A stretch of DNA of 64,000 nt, from positions 1-64,000 of the forward strand of contig NZ_FOFL01000007.1 in assembly GCF_900110945.1 (NCBI RefSeq). The letters are read 5' to 3'. Shown piece after piece: positions 42,680 through 50,512 of the stretch. This DNA comes from Devosia sp. YR412. Lineage in GTDB: Bacteria > Pseudomonadota > Alphaproteobacteria > Rhizobiales > Devosiaceae. Made by a program: the position numbers and the translations under genes. The notes under the pieces are model-generated. The model saw only the letters and a list, made by a program, of their open reading frames with translations. It did no database searches and was not told the DNA's origin. Every line of letters begins with the position of its first letter. Positions within the stretch are counted from its first letter, which is position 1.

Positions 42680-43330
42680 CTAAATCCCGAACAGAGGTTG
42701 CAGCGCCCGCATCAGCCGGCCGCGGAAGGTCAGTTTGGCATCCACCGCCACGAGGCAGATGCAGTCCTCGCCGGGTTCGGCAATCGGCTGGTGCTCGACA
42801 TCTTCGTCATGATCGGCAATGTCGCCTCTGGCGAACACACCGAAGCGGTCGCGATAGGCGCCCTGCAGGATCAGCGTCAGCTCGTGCCCGCCATGGCCAT
42901 GCTCCGGCACCCGCCGCCCGCCGGCCACTCGCAGCAACATCAGCCGCGACTTGCCATCATCGCCCCAGGCGAGATCGGCCGTCGCCACACCCGGCCCGGT
43001 CCATTTCCAGCGCACCGCCTCGAGACCGCCGGGCAGATAGTCCTGCACCGGCAGCGGCAGCGATCCGCCGCCGCGCTGGTCATGGGGGATCACTTCGATC
43101 TTCTCGCCGCCCAGCGCATCCATCAGCCGATTCAGCGCGCCCGACGACATTGCCGTCGCGGGCTCCTCTGCCAGCAGCGCCCCACCGATGCTCTCGATCT
43201 GCCGCAGCGTCTCGCGCCCGCCCTCGCTCATGGCGAGATGGGTGGCGATCACCGTGGCATAGGGGTGGTCCAGCGTGCCGGCGCTGAAGCTCATCAGGGT
43301 GGCGATATCGGGGTGGTGTTGGATACTCAT
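42680..43330 (-). CDS. chrR: ChrR-family anti-sigma factor lacking the N-terminal zinc cysteines
   Basis: A 216-aa protein with a ZAS-type anti-sigma domain and a C-terminal cupin domain. The cupin metal site is intact: H144, H146, E150 and H180. In the N-terminal domain, H6 and H31 are kept but the H-x3-C-x2-C motif reads H31-L-A-M-S35-E-G-G38, so both cysteines known as zinc ligands in Rhodobacter ChrR (C35, C38) are Ser and Gly. It should bind the ECF factor encoded 4 bp upstream (overlapping) and release it on singlet oxygen or peroxide stress. Whether it still holds zinc in this domain is open. Confidence 0.9.
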   Translation of the reverse strand: MSIQHHPDIATLMSFSAGTLDHPYATVIATHLAMSEGGRETLRQIESIGGALLAEEPATAMSSGALNRLMDALGGEKIEVIPHDQRGGGSLPLPVQDYLPGGLEAVRWKWTGPGVATADLAWGDDGKSRLMLLRVAGGRRVPEHGHGGHELTLILQGAYRDRFGVFARGDIADHDEDVEHQPIAEPGEDCICLVAVDAKLTFRGRLMRALQPLFGI

Positions 43331-43911
43331 TGCAGATCCTCCAGCATGGGCCGGAGCCGTTCATAGGCGAGGCGAAGTCGCGATTTCACAGTTCCCAGGG
43401 GAATGCCGAGGTGCTCGGCAATCTGGGCATGGGCCATGTCCTGGATGAAGCTGAGGCGCACGACCTCTCGCTGATCCTCGGACAGGGTAGTCAGGGCACG
43501 GGTCACCCGGTCGACGACCTGATGCTGTTCCACCAGCATGCTGCCGGTCGGGCTGTCGCTGGCCAGCGTGACCTTTTCCAGGTCTTCATAGGGCTTGTTG
43601 CTCTGCCGGCGCAGCTGGTCGATGCGCAGGTTGCGGGCAATGGTGAAAATCCAGGTGCTGGGCGCGCCGCGCTGGTTGGAATAAAGCGCCGCCTTGCGCC
43701 AGACGGTGAGGAAGGTCTCCTGCACCAGGTCTTCGGCCAGGGCATCGCTCGCGCCCAGCTTGATCATCATGGATTTGACGCGCGGCCCGAACAGGCCGAA
43801 CAGCGCGGCCAGCGCCGAGCGATCCTGCTGTTGCGCAATACGCAGCATCAGCGCGGCCGGGTCTTCCATGTCTGGCGGGATAGGGGGCAGGCCCATCTCT
43901 GAATTCGTCAT
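43327..43911 (-). CDS. rpoE: ECF sigma factor of the RpoE/ChrR (ECF11) type
   Basis: A 194-aa group IV sigma factor: region 2 (FGPRVKSMMIKLGASDALAE, then DLVQETFLTVWRKA and FTIARNLRIDQLRR) and region 4 (LSEDQREVVRLSFIQDM, then HAQIAEHLGIPLGTVKSRLRLA). Partner ChrR is encoded immediately downstream with a 4-bp overlap. I place the start at ATG 43911 because a TGATCC-N18-TAGAAG promoter at 43950-43979 would lie inside the longer frame to 43992. The site matches the one before the cfa operon, so the factor probably activates itself and that operon. Confidence 0.92.
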   Translation of the reverse strand: MTNSEMGLPPIPPDMEDPAALMLRIAQQQDRSALAALFGLFGPRVKSMMIKLGASDALAEDLVQETFLTVWRKAALYSNQRGAPSTWIFTIARNLRIDQLRRQSNKPYEDLEKVTLASDSPTGSMLVEQHQVVDRVTRALTTLSEDQREVVRLSFIQDMAHAQIAEHLGIPLGTVKSRLRLAYERLRPMLEDLQ

Positions 43912-43949
43912 AACTACCGCATACATCGGCTGCTCCGCCCGTGTAAGCC

Positions 43950-43979
43950 TTCTACGCGACGCGGCAGCAATTGGATCAG
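43950..43979 (-). promoter_or_regulatory. RpoE-type autoregulatory promoter
   Basis: Read on the minus strand: TGATCC (43979-43974), an 18-bp spacer, TAGAAG (43955-43950), about 38 bp before the sigma-factor ATG. It shares both hexamers (one base differs in the -10) and the exact spacing with 38310-38339. Confidence 0.75.
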
Positions 43980-44062
43980 CATAGCCTGTCAAACATGACT
44001 TGACCGTTCATCTTACGGCCACTTAGGTAGCGGCGCGTTTTGTCCAACCTTGTGAGCCCCCA

Positions 44063-45019
44063 ATGCTGCTCAAGACCCTGCTGTCCGTTTCCGTCGTTGC
44101 TCTGGCCCTTCTGCCCGCGCTGGCCCAAGCCGAGCCCTGGACCTATACCGATGCCTCCGGCCAGACGGTGACGCTCGACGCGGTGCCGACCCGCATCGTC
44201 GCGCATCAGGACGCGGCTGCCGGCCTCATTCCCTTGGGTATCCGCCCGATCGGCATCTTTGCTGACGGCCCGATTGCCGATGCCAAGGCGCTGCAGGGGC
44301 TCGACCTCACCGGCATCGAGATTGTCGGCCAGGCCTGGGGCGAAGTGGATATCGAAAAGGTCGCAGCGCTCGAGCCCGAGCTGATCATCGGCGAATGGTG
44401 GGATCGCAACGCCTCCTGGAGCGGCGGCACCGACGTCTCCGCCGCGCTGTTCGAGCTGGCGCCCATCACCGGCCCGGCCGCCAGCGATTCCATTGTCGGC
44501 ATGATCAAGGATTATGAGGCGCTGGCCGCCAGCCTCGGCGCCGACCTTTCCGCGCCCGAAATTGCCGAAGCCAAGGCCAGCTTTGCCACGGCGCAGGAAG
44601 CCTTCAAATCCGCTGTCGACGCCAAGCCAAACCTCACCGCACTCGCCGTCTATGCCGGTACCGACGCCCTCTATGTCGCTGACCCGGCCGGCGCCGCCGA
44701 ACTGCTCGACCTGGAAAGCTGGGGCCTCAACATCGTCACGCCCGCTGGCGTCGATGCCGCCGGAAACAATTACTTCGAGACCGTCAGCTGGGAAAATGCC
44801 GACAAATACCCGGCCGACCTGATCATGGTCGATAACCGCGCCCCGGCGACGCTGGAGAACGCCTTGGCCCAGCCGACCTGGACCACGCTGCCCGCCGCCG
44901 CTTCCGGCGCCGTCACCGAATGGCCGGCCTTCTGGCTGCGCAATTACACCGCCTATGCCGGTGCGCTCGACAAGCTGACCGCTGCCATCACCGCCGCCGA
45001 CGAAAACCTGACCGACTAG
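44063..45019 (+). CDS. Metal-chelate/siderophore ABC substrate-binding protein (FecB type)
   Basis: A 318-aa periplasmic binding protein with signal peptide MLLKTLLSVSVVALALLPALAQAEP (cut near residue 23). It has the TroA-superfamily pattern VTLDAVPTRIVAHQDAAAGLIPLGIRP, DIEKVAALEPELIIGEWWDR, then a connecting helix and AVTEWPAFWLRNYTAYAGAL. It is the first gene of a complete importer (44063-47940), separated from the first permease by 2 bp. Family members carry iron-siderophore or heme-like complexes; the ligand is unknown, and no TonB-dependent receptor lies nearby. Confidence 0.92.
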   Translation: MLLKTLLSVSVVALALLPALAQAEPWTYTDASGQTVTLDAVPTRIVAHQDAAAGLIPLGIRPIGIFADGPIADAKALQGLDLTGIEIVGQAWGEVDIEKVAALEPELIIGEWWDRNASWSGGTDVSAALFELAPITGPAASDSIVGMIKDYEALAASLGADLSAPEIAEAKASFATAQEAFKSAVDAKPNLTALAVYAGTDALYVADPAGAAELLDLESWGLNIVTPAGVDAAGNNYFETVSWENADKYPADLIMVDNRAPATLENALAQPTWTTLPAAASGAVTEWPAFWLRNYTAYAGALDKLTAAITAADENLTD

Positions 45020-45021
45020 CC

Positions 45022-46053
45022 GTGACCGAAACCGCCATTCCCACCCGCAAGTCCCAGGGGGCCGTGCTCGCGCTCGGCCTGATTGGCCTTGCCGTGGCCG
45101 TGGTGGCGGTATCCTTCTTTTCGGTCACCGTCGGCGCCCGCCCGGTTTCGCTTGACACGATCTGGCAGGCACTGACCGCCTTCGATGCCAATTCCACCGA
45201 CCACCGCATCATCTGGGACCTGCGCCTGCCGCGCACTCTGGTCGGCCTGATGGTCGGCGCGTCGCTTGGCCTCGCTGGCGCTGTACTTCAGGGCGCCACC
45301 CGCAATCCGCTGGCCGATCCGTCCATCCTCGGTATCCACTCCGGCGCAGCGGTCTTCGTCGTACTCGGCGTCGCCGTCTTCGGCATCACCCAACTCAGCG
45401 CCTACGTGTGGCTGGCCTTTGCCGGGGCAGGGGCCGCCATGCTGGTGGTCTATGCCATCGCCTCGCTCGGCCGCGAAGGTGCGACCCCGATCAAGCTGGC
45501 CCTGGCCGGCGCCGCCATGACCGCCGCCATGCAGTCCATCACCAGCGCCATCCTGCTCACCAGCCCGCGTACCCTCGATGAAATCCGTTTCTGGCAGGTC
45601 GGCTCGCTGGTCGGTCGCGGCATGGATGTGGTCACCCAGGTCGCCCCCTTCTTGGCCGTCGGCATTGTGCTGGCCCTGTTCACTGCCCGCATGCTTGACG
45701 GTCTCTCCATGGGCGAAGACGTCGCCCGCTCGCTCGGCCAGAACGTCAACCGCTCCCGCGCCGTTGCCGGCCTTGCCGCGGTCGTCCTCGCCGGTGGCGC
45801 CACCGCCGCTGCCGGTCCCATCGCCTTTGTCGGCCTCACCGTGCCGCATGTCGCCCGCGCCATCACCGGCCCCAACTATCGCTGGATCCTGCCCTATTCC
45901 ATGCTGCTCGCGCCCATTCTGCTGCTCGGCGCCGACATCATCGGCCGCATCATCGCTCCGCCCGGCGAAGTGCAGGTCGGCATCGTCACCGCCGTCATCG
46001 GCGCGCCCTTCTTCATCGCGCTGGTCCGCCGCCGCAAGCTGGCGAGCCTCTGA
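45022..46053 (+). CDS. FecCD-family ABC permease (subunit 1)
   Basis: A 343-aa inner-membrane permease of the BtuC/FecC/FhuB group with about ten helices. Conserved elements are LRLPRTLVGLMVGASLGLAGAVLQG, NPLADPSILGIHSGAA, ARSLGQNVNRSRAVAGLAAVVLAGG and AGPIAFVGLTVPHVARAITG. The start is GTG 45022, just after the binding-protein stop. It overlaps the second permease by 1 bp (TGATG). The two permeases form a heterodimer. Confidence 0.95.
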   Translation: MTETAIPTRKSQGAVLALGLIGLAVAVVAVSFFSVTVGARPVSLDTIWQALTAFDANSTDHRIIWDLRLPRTLVGLMVGASLGLAGAVLQGATRNPLADPSILGIHSGAAVFVVLGVAVFGITQLSAYVWLAFAGAGAAMLVVYAIASLGREGATPIKLALAGAAMTAAMQSITSAILLTSPRTLDEIRFWQVGSLVGRGMDVVTQVAPFLAVGIVLALFTARMLDGLSMGEDVARSLGQNVNRSRAVAGLAAVVLAGGATAAAGPIAFVGLTVPHVARAITGPNYRWILPYSMLLAPILLLGADIIGRIIAPPGEVQVGIVTAVIGAPFFIALVRRRKLASL

Positions 46054-47099
46054 TGAGTGACGCCGTCCTCACCGTCCGCCACATCCGCCAAAACCTCGCC
46101 AGCCGCCGTCGCGTGGTGAGCCTCGGCCTGACCCTCGCTCTGCTCGTGACCTTCGCCCTGGCACTGTACCTCGGCGACTATGCCGTGCCGCCGTCCGGAG
46201 TCATCCAGTCGCTGCTCTCGCCGCTGACCGGCATGGCCAACAAGGGCGTCGATTTCATCGTCCTCAACGTCCGCCTGCCGCGCGCCACCCTGGCCGTGCT
46301 CACCGGCGCCAGCTTCGCCCTCAGCGGAATCATTTTCCAAACGCTTCTGCGTAACCCTCTGGCCAGTCCAGATATTATCGGAATCTCGCATGGCGCCAGC
46401 GCCGCCGCGGTGGTCTGCATCGTACTCTTCGGCATGACCGGCTTTGGCGTCTCTCTCGGCGCACTCGCCGGCGCCGTTCTGACAGCGCTGATCATCTATG
46501 TCCTGTCCTGGCGCAATGGCGTCACCGCCTATCGCGTCGTGCTGATCGGCATCGGCATGGCGGCCATAATGATGGCTGTGGTGTCCTATCTCTTCACCCG
46601 CGCGCGCCTCGTGGAGGTCCAGCAGGCGCTGGCCTGGCTGGTCGGCAGCCTCAATGCTGCCAACCGCGCCGATATCATCCCGCTGGCCATTGCCATGCTC
46701 GTGCTCCTGCCCATCACCATGGCCCTGTCGCGAGTGCTGGATGCGCTGCAACTGGGCGATGACACCGCCAGCGCCCTCGGCGCCCGCGTCGAAACGGCCC
46801 GCTTGGGCCTAATGCTGGCCGGCGTCGCCTATGCCGCCTTTGCCACGGCTGCCGTCGGGCCGGTGGCCTTCGTGGCCTTTGTCTCCGGTCCCATCGCGCG
46901 TAACCTGCTCAATGGCGCCGGCAAGGGTTTTGTGCAGGCCGCCCTGGTCGGCGCGCTAGTCATGCTGGGCTCGGACCTTGTGGCGCAACACGTCATCCCC
47001 GCCGTGCAACTGCCGGTCGGCGTCGTCACCGGCCTGCTCGGCGCGGCCTTCCTCATCTGGCTGCTGATCGTGTCCAACCGGGCAGGGCGGGTCAATTGA
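46053..47099 (+). CDS. FecCD-family ABC permease (subunit 2)
   Basis: A 348-aa partner of the preceding permease, same fold: VRLPRATLAVLTGASFALSGIIFQTLLRNPLASPDIIGISHGA, then LGDDTASALGARVETARLGLMLAGVAYA and GPVAFVAFVSGPIARNLLNG. About ten hydrophobic helices. Its ATG overlaps the preceding stop, and the ATPase gene follows after 19 bp. Gene order binding protein - permease - permease - ATPase is that of FecBCDE-type iron-citrate/siderophore importers. Confidence 0.95.
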   Translation: MSDAVLTVRHIRQNLASRRRVVSLGLTLALLVTFALALYLGDYAVPPSGVIQSLLSPLTGMANKGVDFIVLNVRLPRATLAVLTGASFALSGIIFQTLLRNPLASPDIIGISHGASAAAVVCIVLFGMTGFGVSLGALAGAVLTALIIYVLSWRNGVTAYRVVLIGIGMAAIMMAVVSYLFTRARLVEVQQALAWLVGSLNAANRADIIPLAIAMLVLLPITMALSRVLDALQLGDDTASALGARVETARLGLMLAGVAYAAFATAAVGPVAFVAFVSGPIARNLLNGAGKGFVQAALVGALVMLGSDLVAQHVIPAVQLPVGVVTGLLGAAFLIWLLIVSNRAGRVN

Positions 47100-47118
47100 C
47101 GCTATCGTGGAGTTTTCG

Positions 47119-47940
47119 ATGACCATCAACCACCAGCTTCTCGCCGCCGGCATGGATCTTGGCTATGGCGAGCGCAAGGTCGTCGATGACCTCAACCTGA
47201 CCATTCCGCCAGGCAAGCTGACCGTCATCGTCGGCGCCAATGCCTGCGGCAAGTCCACCGTGCTGCGCGGCCTGGCGCGGCTTCTGGCGCCGACCCGCGG
47301 TGCCGTCTATCTCGACGGCAAGCCGATCCACCAAATGTCGACCAAAGAGGTCGCCACCATCCTCGGTGTGCTGCCGCAATCGCCCATCGCGCCGGACGCC
47401 ATCGTCGTGTCTGATCTGGTCGGTCGCGGCCGCTATCCGCACCAGGGCTGGTTCCGCCGCTGGACGCCCGAGGATGACGCCGCCGTCGCCGAGGCCCTGC
47501 GCGCCACCGATACCCTCGAGCTGGCCGACCGGCCCGTGGATGAACTCTCCGGCGGCCAGCGCCAGCGCGTCTGGATCGCCATGGCGCTCGCCCAGCAGAC
47601 CGATCTGCTGCTGCTCGACGAGCCCACGACCTTTCTTGACATCAACCACCAGGTCGAAGTGCTCGATCTCCTCACCGATCTGGTCAAGCACAGTGGCCGC
47701 ACGGTGGTGGTCGTCCTGCACGACCTCAACCTCGCCTGCCGCTATGCCGACCACATCGTCGCCATGAAGGCCGGCAAGCTCGTCGCCCAAGGCCGCCCCG
47801 CAGACGTCGTCACCGAAGCCGTCGTCGCCGACGTCTTCGGCATGGCCTCTCGCATCGTCATCGACCCGATTTCCGACACGCCGATGGTGGTGCCCATCGG
47901 CCGGCATCACGTAGGGGCAGGGGCAAAGCTCAGCGCCTGA
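47119..47940 (+). CDS. Metal-chelate ABC transporter ATP-binding protein (FecE/FhuC type)
   Basis: A 273-aa ATPase with Walker A VGANACGKSTVLRGLARLL, FecE-type VLPQSPIAPDAIVVSDLVGRGRYPHQGWF, signature DELSGGQRQRVWIAMALAQQ, Walker B LLLLDEPTTFLDI and H-loop VVLHDLNLACRYADHIV. The start is ATG 47119, with GTGGAG as ribosome site; the GTG-initiated frame at 47107 would consume that site. Last gene of the importer operon. A hairpin and the remains of a toxin-antitoxin pair follow. Confidence 0.95.
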   Translation: MTINHQLLAAGMDLGYGERKVVDDLNLTIPPGKLTVIVGANACGKSTVLRGLARLLAPTRGAVYLDGKPIHQMSTKEVATILGVLPQSPIAPDAIVVSDLVGRGRYPHQGWFRRWTPEDDAAVAEALRATDTLELADRPVDELSGGQRQRVWIAMALAQQTDLLLLDEPTTFLDINHQVEVLDLLTDLVKHSGRTVVVVLHDLNLACRYADHIVAMKAGKLVAQGRPADVVTEAVVADVFGMASRIVIDPISDTPMVVPIGRHHVGAGAKLSA

Positions 47941-47994
47941 TTGGACGGCTTTTTCGTTTTGGACTATAAAGACAGTCCAGCGCGGAGAATGCCG

Positions 47995-48255
47995 ATGAGC
48001 ACGCCTGACCTCTCAGACCCTATCCCATTGAGACTGCCCGTAGATGTACCGCAGGACGTCTAAGCGATCGCCAAAGCCTGCGAGCGCAGCTCGTCCTGGG
48101 TGATCCTGCGCGCCCTGCGATACTACCTGCTGGCAGAGGGTGCGGAGATTAAAAAGGCCGCGGAAGGCCTAGAACAGATTCGCAACGGCGACTCCCATGA
48201 CGCCGAAGACGTCCTCCGTGAACTTGAAGAGATCGTGCACGGCAAGGTGGCTTGA
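47995..48255 (+). pseudogene. Broken antitoxin gene (RHH/CopG-like), nonsense codon
   Basis: An 86-codon frame broken only by TAA at 48061 (codon 23). Before the stop it reads PIPLRLPVDVPQDV, and after it AIAKACERSSSWVILRALRYYL and KKAAEGLEQIRNGDS, which together look like a ribbon-helix-helix antitoxin of a ParE/RelE system. GCGGAGAATGCCG precedes the ATG, and a small palindrome at 47960-47979 could be its operator. One substitution would restore the frame. The partner toxin downstream is also broken. Confidence 0.7.
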
Positions 48256-48564
48256 TGCGCGTTCGCCTCTCCGGGCTGGCGCGACAGTATATCGGCATGA
48301 GGCAGCCTATCTGCGAGAGCGCAACCCGCGCGCCGCGGCAGAATTCCTGAAGCGCATGGCTACGGCCTTCAATGATCTCGGTACATTTTCGGCGGCGGGA
48401 TTTGACGGCAAAGGCTTGCCGTCCCCGGATTGCGCCGCCTGCTGCGTGGCGGCTATTTCATCGACCACACAGTTGAGAATGGCGTGCTTGTGATCGTCGG
48501 CATTTCGAATTCAGTCAACAGGCCGCTGTCTCAGCCCAGCGACGTTCCGGACTACCAGGGCTAG
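48255..48564 (+). pseudogene. Broken RelE/ParE-family toxin gene, two frameshifts
   Basis: The ATG overlaps the antitoxin TGA, as in intact pairs. Frame 1 gives MRVRLSGLARQ; after a shift near 48290 the reading HEAAYLRERNPRAAAEFLKRMA continues in a second frame; after another near 48425 it goes on in a third as GLRRLLRGGYFIDHTVENGV and LVIVGISNSVNRPLSQPSD to TAG 48562. Pieced together it has the length (about 100 aa) and motifs of a ParE/RelE toxin. The toxin cannot be made in full, which explains why antitoxin loss is tolerated. Confidence 0.7.
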
Positions 48565-48938
48565 CTCTTCGCCGGCTCCGGCCGCGTCCACACAAATGCC
48601 GCGCAAGCCGCTAGCCCCGCTGCCACCAGCAATCCCAGCCACAGCGCCGGATGCGCCCCGGCCCAGAACAGCACCAGCCCCAGTGCCATGCCGCCCACGG
48701 CCATCAGCTTGTGCTTGCGCGCAATGGCGCCATTCTGCCGCCAGGCAAGGATCGCCGGGCCGAACTGCCTGTTGGACAGCAACCACGCCTCGGCCCGCTT
48801 TGACGAGCGTGCAAAGCACCAGGCGGCCAGGATCAGCGGGCCGGTGGTCGGCAGCAGCGGCACGAAGATGCCGATGATGCCAATGGCCACCAGCAGCACG
48901 CCGGCGATGAAATAGAGAGGGCGGAGGATTTTGCTCAC
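48561..48938 (-). CDS. DUF454 (YbaN-like) membrane protein
   Basis: A 125-aa protein with three or four hydrophobic segments. Family signatures are LYFIAGVLLVAIGIIGIFVPLLPTTGPLILAAWCFARSS and the later WRQNGAI region with its K-A motif. Function unknown; YbaN-like proteins are widespread inner-membrane proteins. Its stop (CTAG) overlaps that of the toxin remnant. Upstream, within 85 bp, begins tRNA-Glu(CTC). Confidence 0.88.
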   Translation of the reverse strand: MSKILRPLYFIAGVLLVAIGIIGIFVPLLPTTGPLILAAWCFARSSKRAEAWLLSNRQFGPAILAWRQNGAIARKHKLMAVGGMALGLVLFWAGAHPALWLGLLVAAGLAACAAFVWTRPEPAKS

Positions 48939-49022
48939 CGGGCTGACGCGATTCCGCGACTAATGAGCCGTCGCCGGCCAGCCGTCAAGTTGACTGCGAT
49001 GTTCAGGTTGAGCTGAGGTTCC

Positions 49023-49097
49023 TGGTACGGCCACGGGGAATCGAACCCCGCTCTGCACCGTGAGAGGGTGCCGTCCTGACCGATAGACGATGGCCGC
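49023..49097 (-). tRNA. tRNA-Glu (CTC)
   Basis: A cloverleaf of 75 nt with encoded CCA. Anticodon stem GCACC/GGTGC encloses loop CTCTCAC (anticodon CTC); acceptor GCGGCCA pairs with TGGCCGT (one G-T); T-arm GGTTCGATTCC. It lies 49 bp from tRNA-Glu(TTC) and shares its anticodon arm and most of the D-arm, which suggests descent by duplication. Confidence 0.93.
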
Positions 49098-49146
49098 GAA
49101 CCTGGAACTTGCCATGTTAGATATACCATTCTTCACAAAGAAGGAA

Positions 49147-49221
49147 TGGTACGCCCTAGGGGAGTCGAACCCCTCTCTGCACCGTGAAAGGGTGCCGTCC
49201 TAACCGATAGACGAAGGGCGC
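49147..49221 (-). tRNA. tRNA-Glu (TTC)
   Basis: 75 nt with encoded CCA; acceptor GCGCCCT, anticodon loop CTTTCAC in the stem GCACC/GGTGC (anticodon TTC), T-arm GGTTCGACTCC. It is transcribed ahead of tRNA-Glu(CTC), probably in one unit. Confidence 0.95.
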
Positions 49222-49296
49222 CTAAGCGCTGGTGAGGGTCGTATAATGGGGTGTTTTGATCCGCGCAACCCATTTGCGACAGATAGTTCAATTTTT

Positions 49297-49770
49297 TCAA
49301 CAGCCCGAAAACGTCACCGGCCGATTGTAGCCGCGTGGCCGGTCGCGCACGTCGACATGGATGAACTGGCGGCCCGGATAGCAGCCCAGGCCACCGGCGC
49401 TGCTGCGCATGGCAAAGTTGATCAGCGTCTGCTTGTCGACGCCCGGGATGTAGAAATCCGCCGCCATGCATTTGGTGTGGTAGGAATTGTCCGCCCCGCC
49501 CGCCGCCGCATTATGCTGGCCATCGCGGAAGCCCGAATTCATGATTACCTTGCGACCGAACTGGCCCTCGAACTCCCAGATCAGGAATCGGAGCTTGGGC
49601 GCGAGGCACAGCGCGTTGACGTCCTTGCTCGACACATAGGTACCCCAGTCGCTGCGCTTGCCTGCATAGGCCGAGCCGGTGCCGCTGGCGAACATTGCCA
49701 TGGGCATGCAGGCGGCCAGCGACAGGGTGCAGACGACAACGGCGAGAATCGAGCGGAGAGGGGTGTGCAT
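49297..49770 (-). CDS. M15-family peptidase-like lipoprotein (YcbK/DUF882 type)
   Basis: A 157-aa exported protein. The signal peptide ends in a lipobox-like LAAC (about residues 18-21). The metallopeptidase core is visible: VIMNSGFRDGQHNAAAGG, the zinc pair SYHTKCMAADFYI (H and D seven residues apart) and the final FIHVDV. This is the peptidase M15A/DD-carboxypeptidase group, acting on peptidoglycan peptides. The start is ATG 49770; the longer frame to 49806 would put a charged stretch before the signal peptide. It faces the tRNA-Glu pair and reads in the same direction. Confidence 0.87.
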   Translation of the reverse strand: MHTPLRSILAVVVCTLSLAACMPMAMFASGTGSAYAGKRSDWGTYVSSKDVNALCLAPKLRFLIWEFEGQFGRKVIMNSGFRDGQHNAAAGGADNSYHTKCMAADFYIPGVDKQTLINFAMRSSAGGLGCYPGRQFIHVDVRDRPRGYNRPVTFSGC

Positions 49771-49891
49771 CGCGGCTTCCGAAGGATCGCTGTTGCGCTT
49801 TGGCAACAGACAATGTCCCGTTCTGTGAAGTCGCTAAAATACGATTGGTTTCGCTAACCGCGCGCTAAGCGCTACGGTTAGTGAACTGCTA

Positions 49892-49910
49892 CCATCTGGT
49901 GAACAGATGG
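49892..49910. terminator. Hairpin between gloA and the M15 peptidase gene
   Basis: Perfect 7-bp arms CCATCTG/CAGATGG with a GTGAA loop, 12 bp beyond the gloA stop; no T-run. A second weaker inverted repeat (CTAACCG...CGGTTAG) lies next to it. Possibly a weak terminator. Confidence 0.35.
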
Positions 49911-49921
49911 CTAACCAATAG

Positions 49922-50338
49922 CTACCATTTGCCGGTGTTGGGCATCGAGGCCCACGGCTCCTGCGGGGGCAGGGTGCCGTCCTGGATCAGTTCCACCGAA
50001 ATCCCGTCCGGCGAGCGCACAAACGCCATATGCCCGTCGCGCGGCGGCCGGTTGATCACAACGCCCATGTCGCTCAGATGCTGGCAGAGGCCATAGATAT
50101 CCTGCACGCGATAGGCCAGGTGGCCGAAATTACGTCCGCCGGTATATTCTTCCTGATCCCAGTTGTAGGTCAGTTCCACTTCACCGCCATCATCGCCCGG
50201 CGCCTTGAGGAAAATCAGCGTGAACCGGCCCTGTTCGCTCTCCCGGCGGCGCACTTCCTCGAGCCCGAGACCCTCGCAATAGAACCGCAGGCTCTCCTCG
50301 ACATTGGTCACCCGGACCATGGTGTGCAGGTATTTCAT
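49922..50338 (-). CDS. gloA: Lactoylglutathione lyase (glyoxalase I)
   Basis: A 138-aa metal-dependent enzyme that isomerises the glutathione hemithioacetal of methylglyoxal. Metal ligands are at the classical places: H5 (YLHTMVRV), E in GEVELTYNW, H in NFGHLAYRV and E in ISVELIQ. The segments SLRFYCEGLGLEEVRRRE and DPDG-like RSPDGISVEL complete the family pattern. The start is ATG 50338, with GAGGAGAAG upstream. Monocistronic, divergent from the cold-shock gene. Confidence 0.92.
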   Translation of the reverse strand: MKYLHTMVRVTNVEESLRFYCEGLGLEEVRRRESEQGRFTLIFLKAPGDDGGEVELTYNWDQEEYTGGRNFGHLAYRVQDIYGLCQHLSDMGVVINRPPRDGHMAFVRSPDGISVELIQDGTLPPQEPWASMPNTGKW

Positions 50339-50512
50339 CGCGCTTCTCCTCGGTAAATCTGCTGTCCGAGGCCTAGCAAGCACAGCCCCTTGCGGCAACC
50401 GGTGCATTTCCAAACAAAGTCTTAACAATTACCCTTGAATCGGACAGAGTGTGCTTGTCTAGTTTAGTACCTCGCGGCGGCGGGGCGAGTACGAAGGGCT
50501 GCGGGAAAAAGC

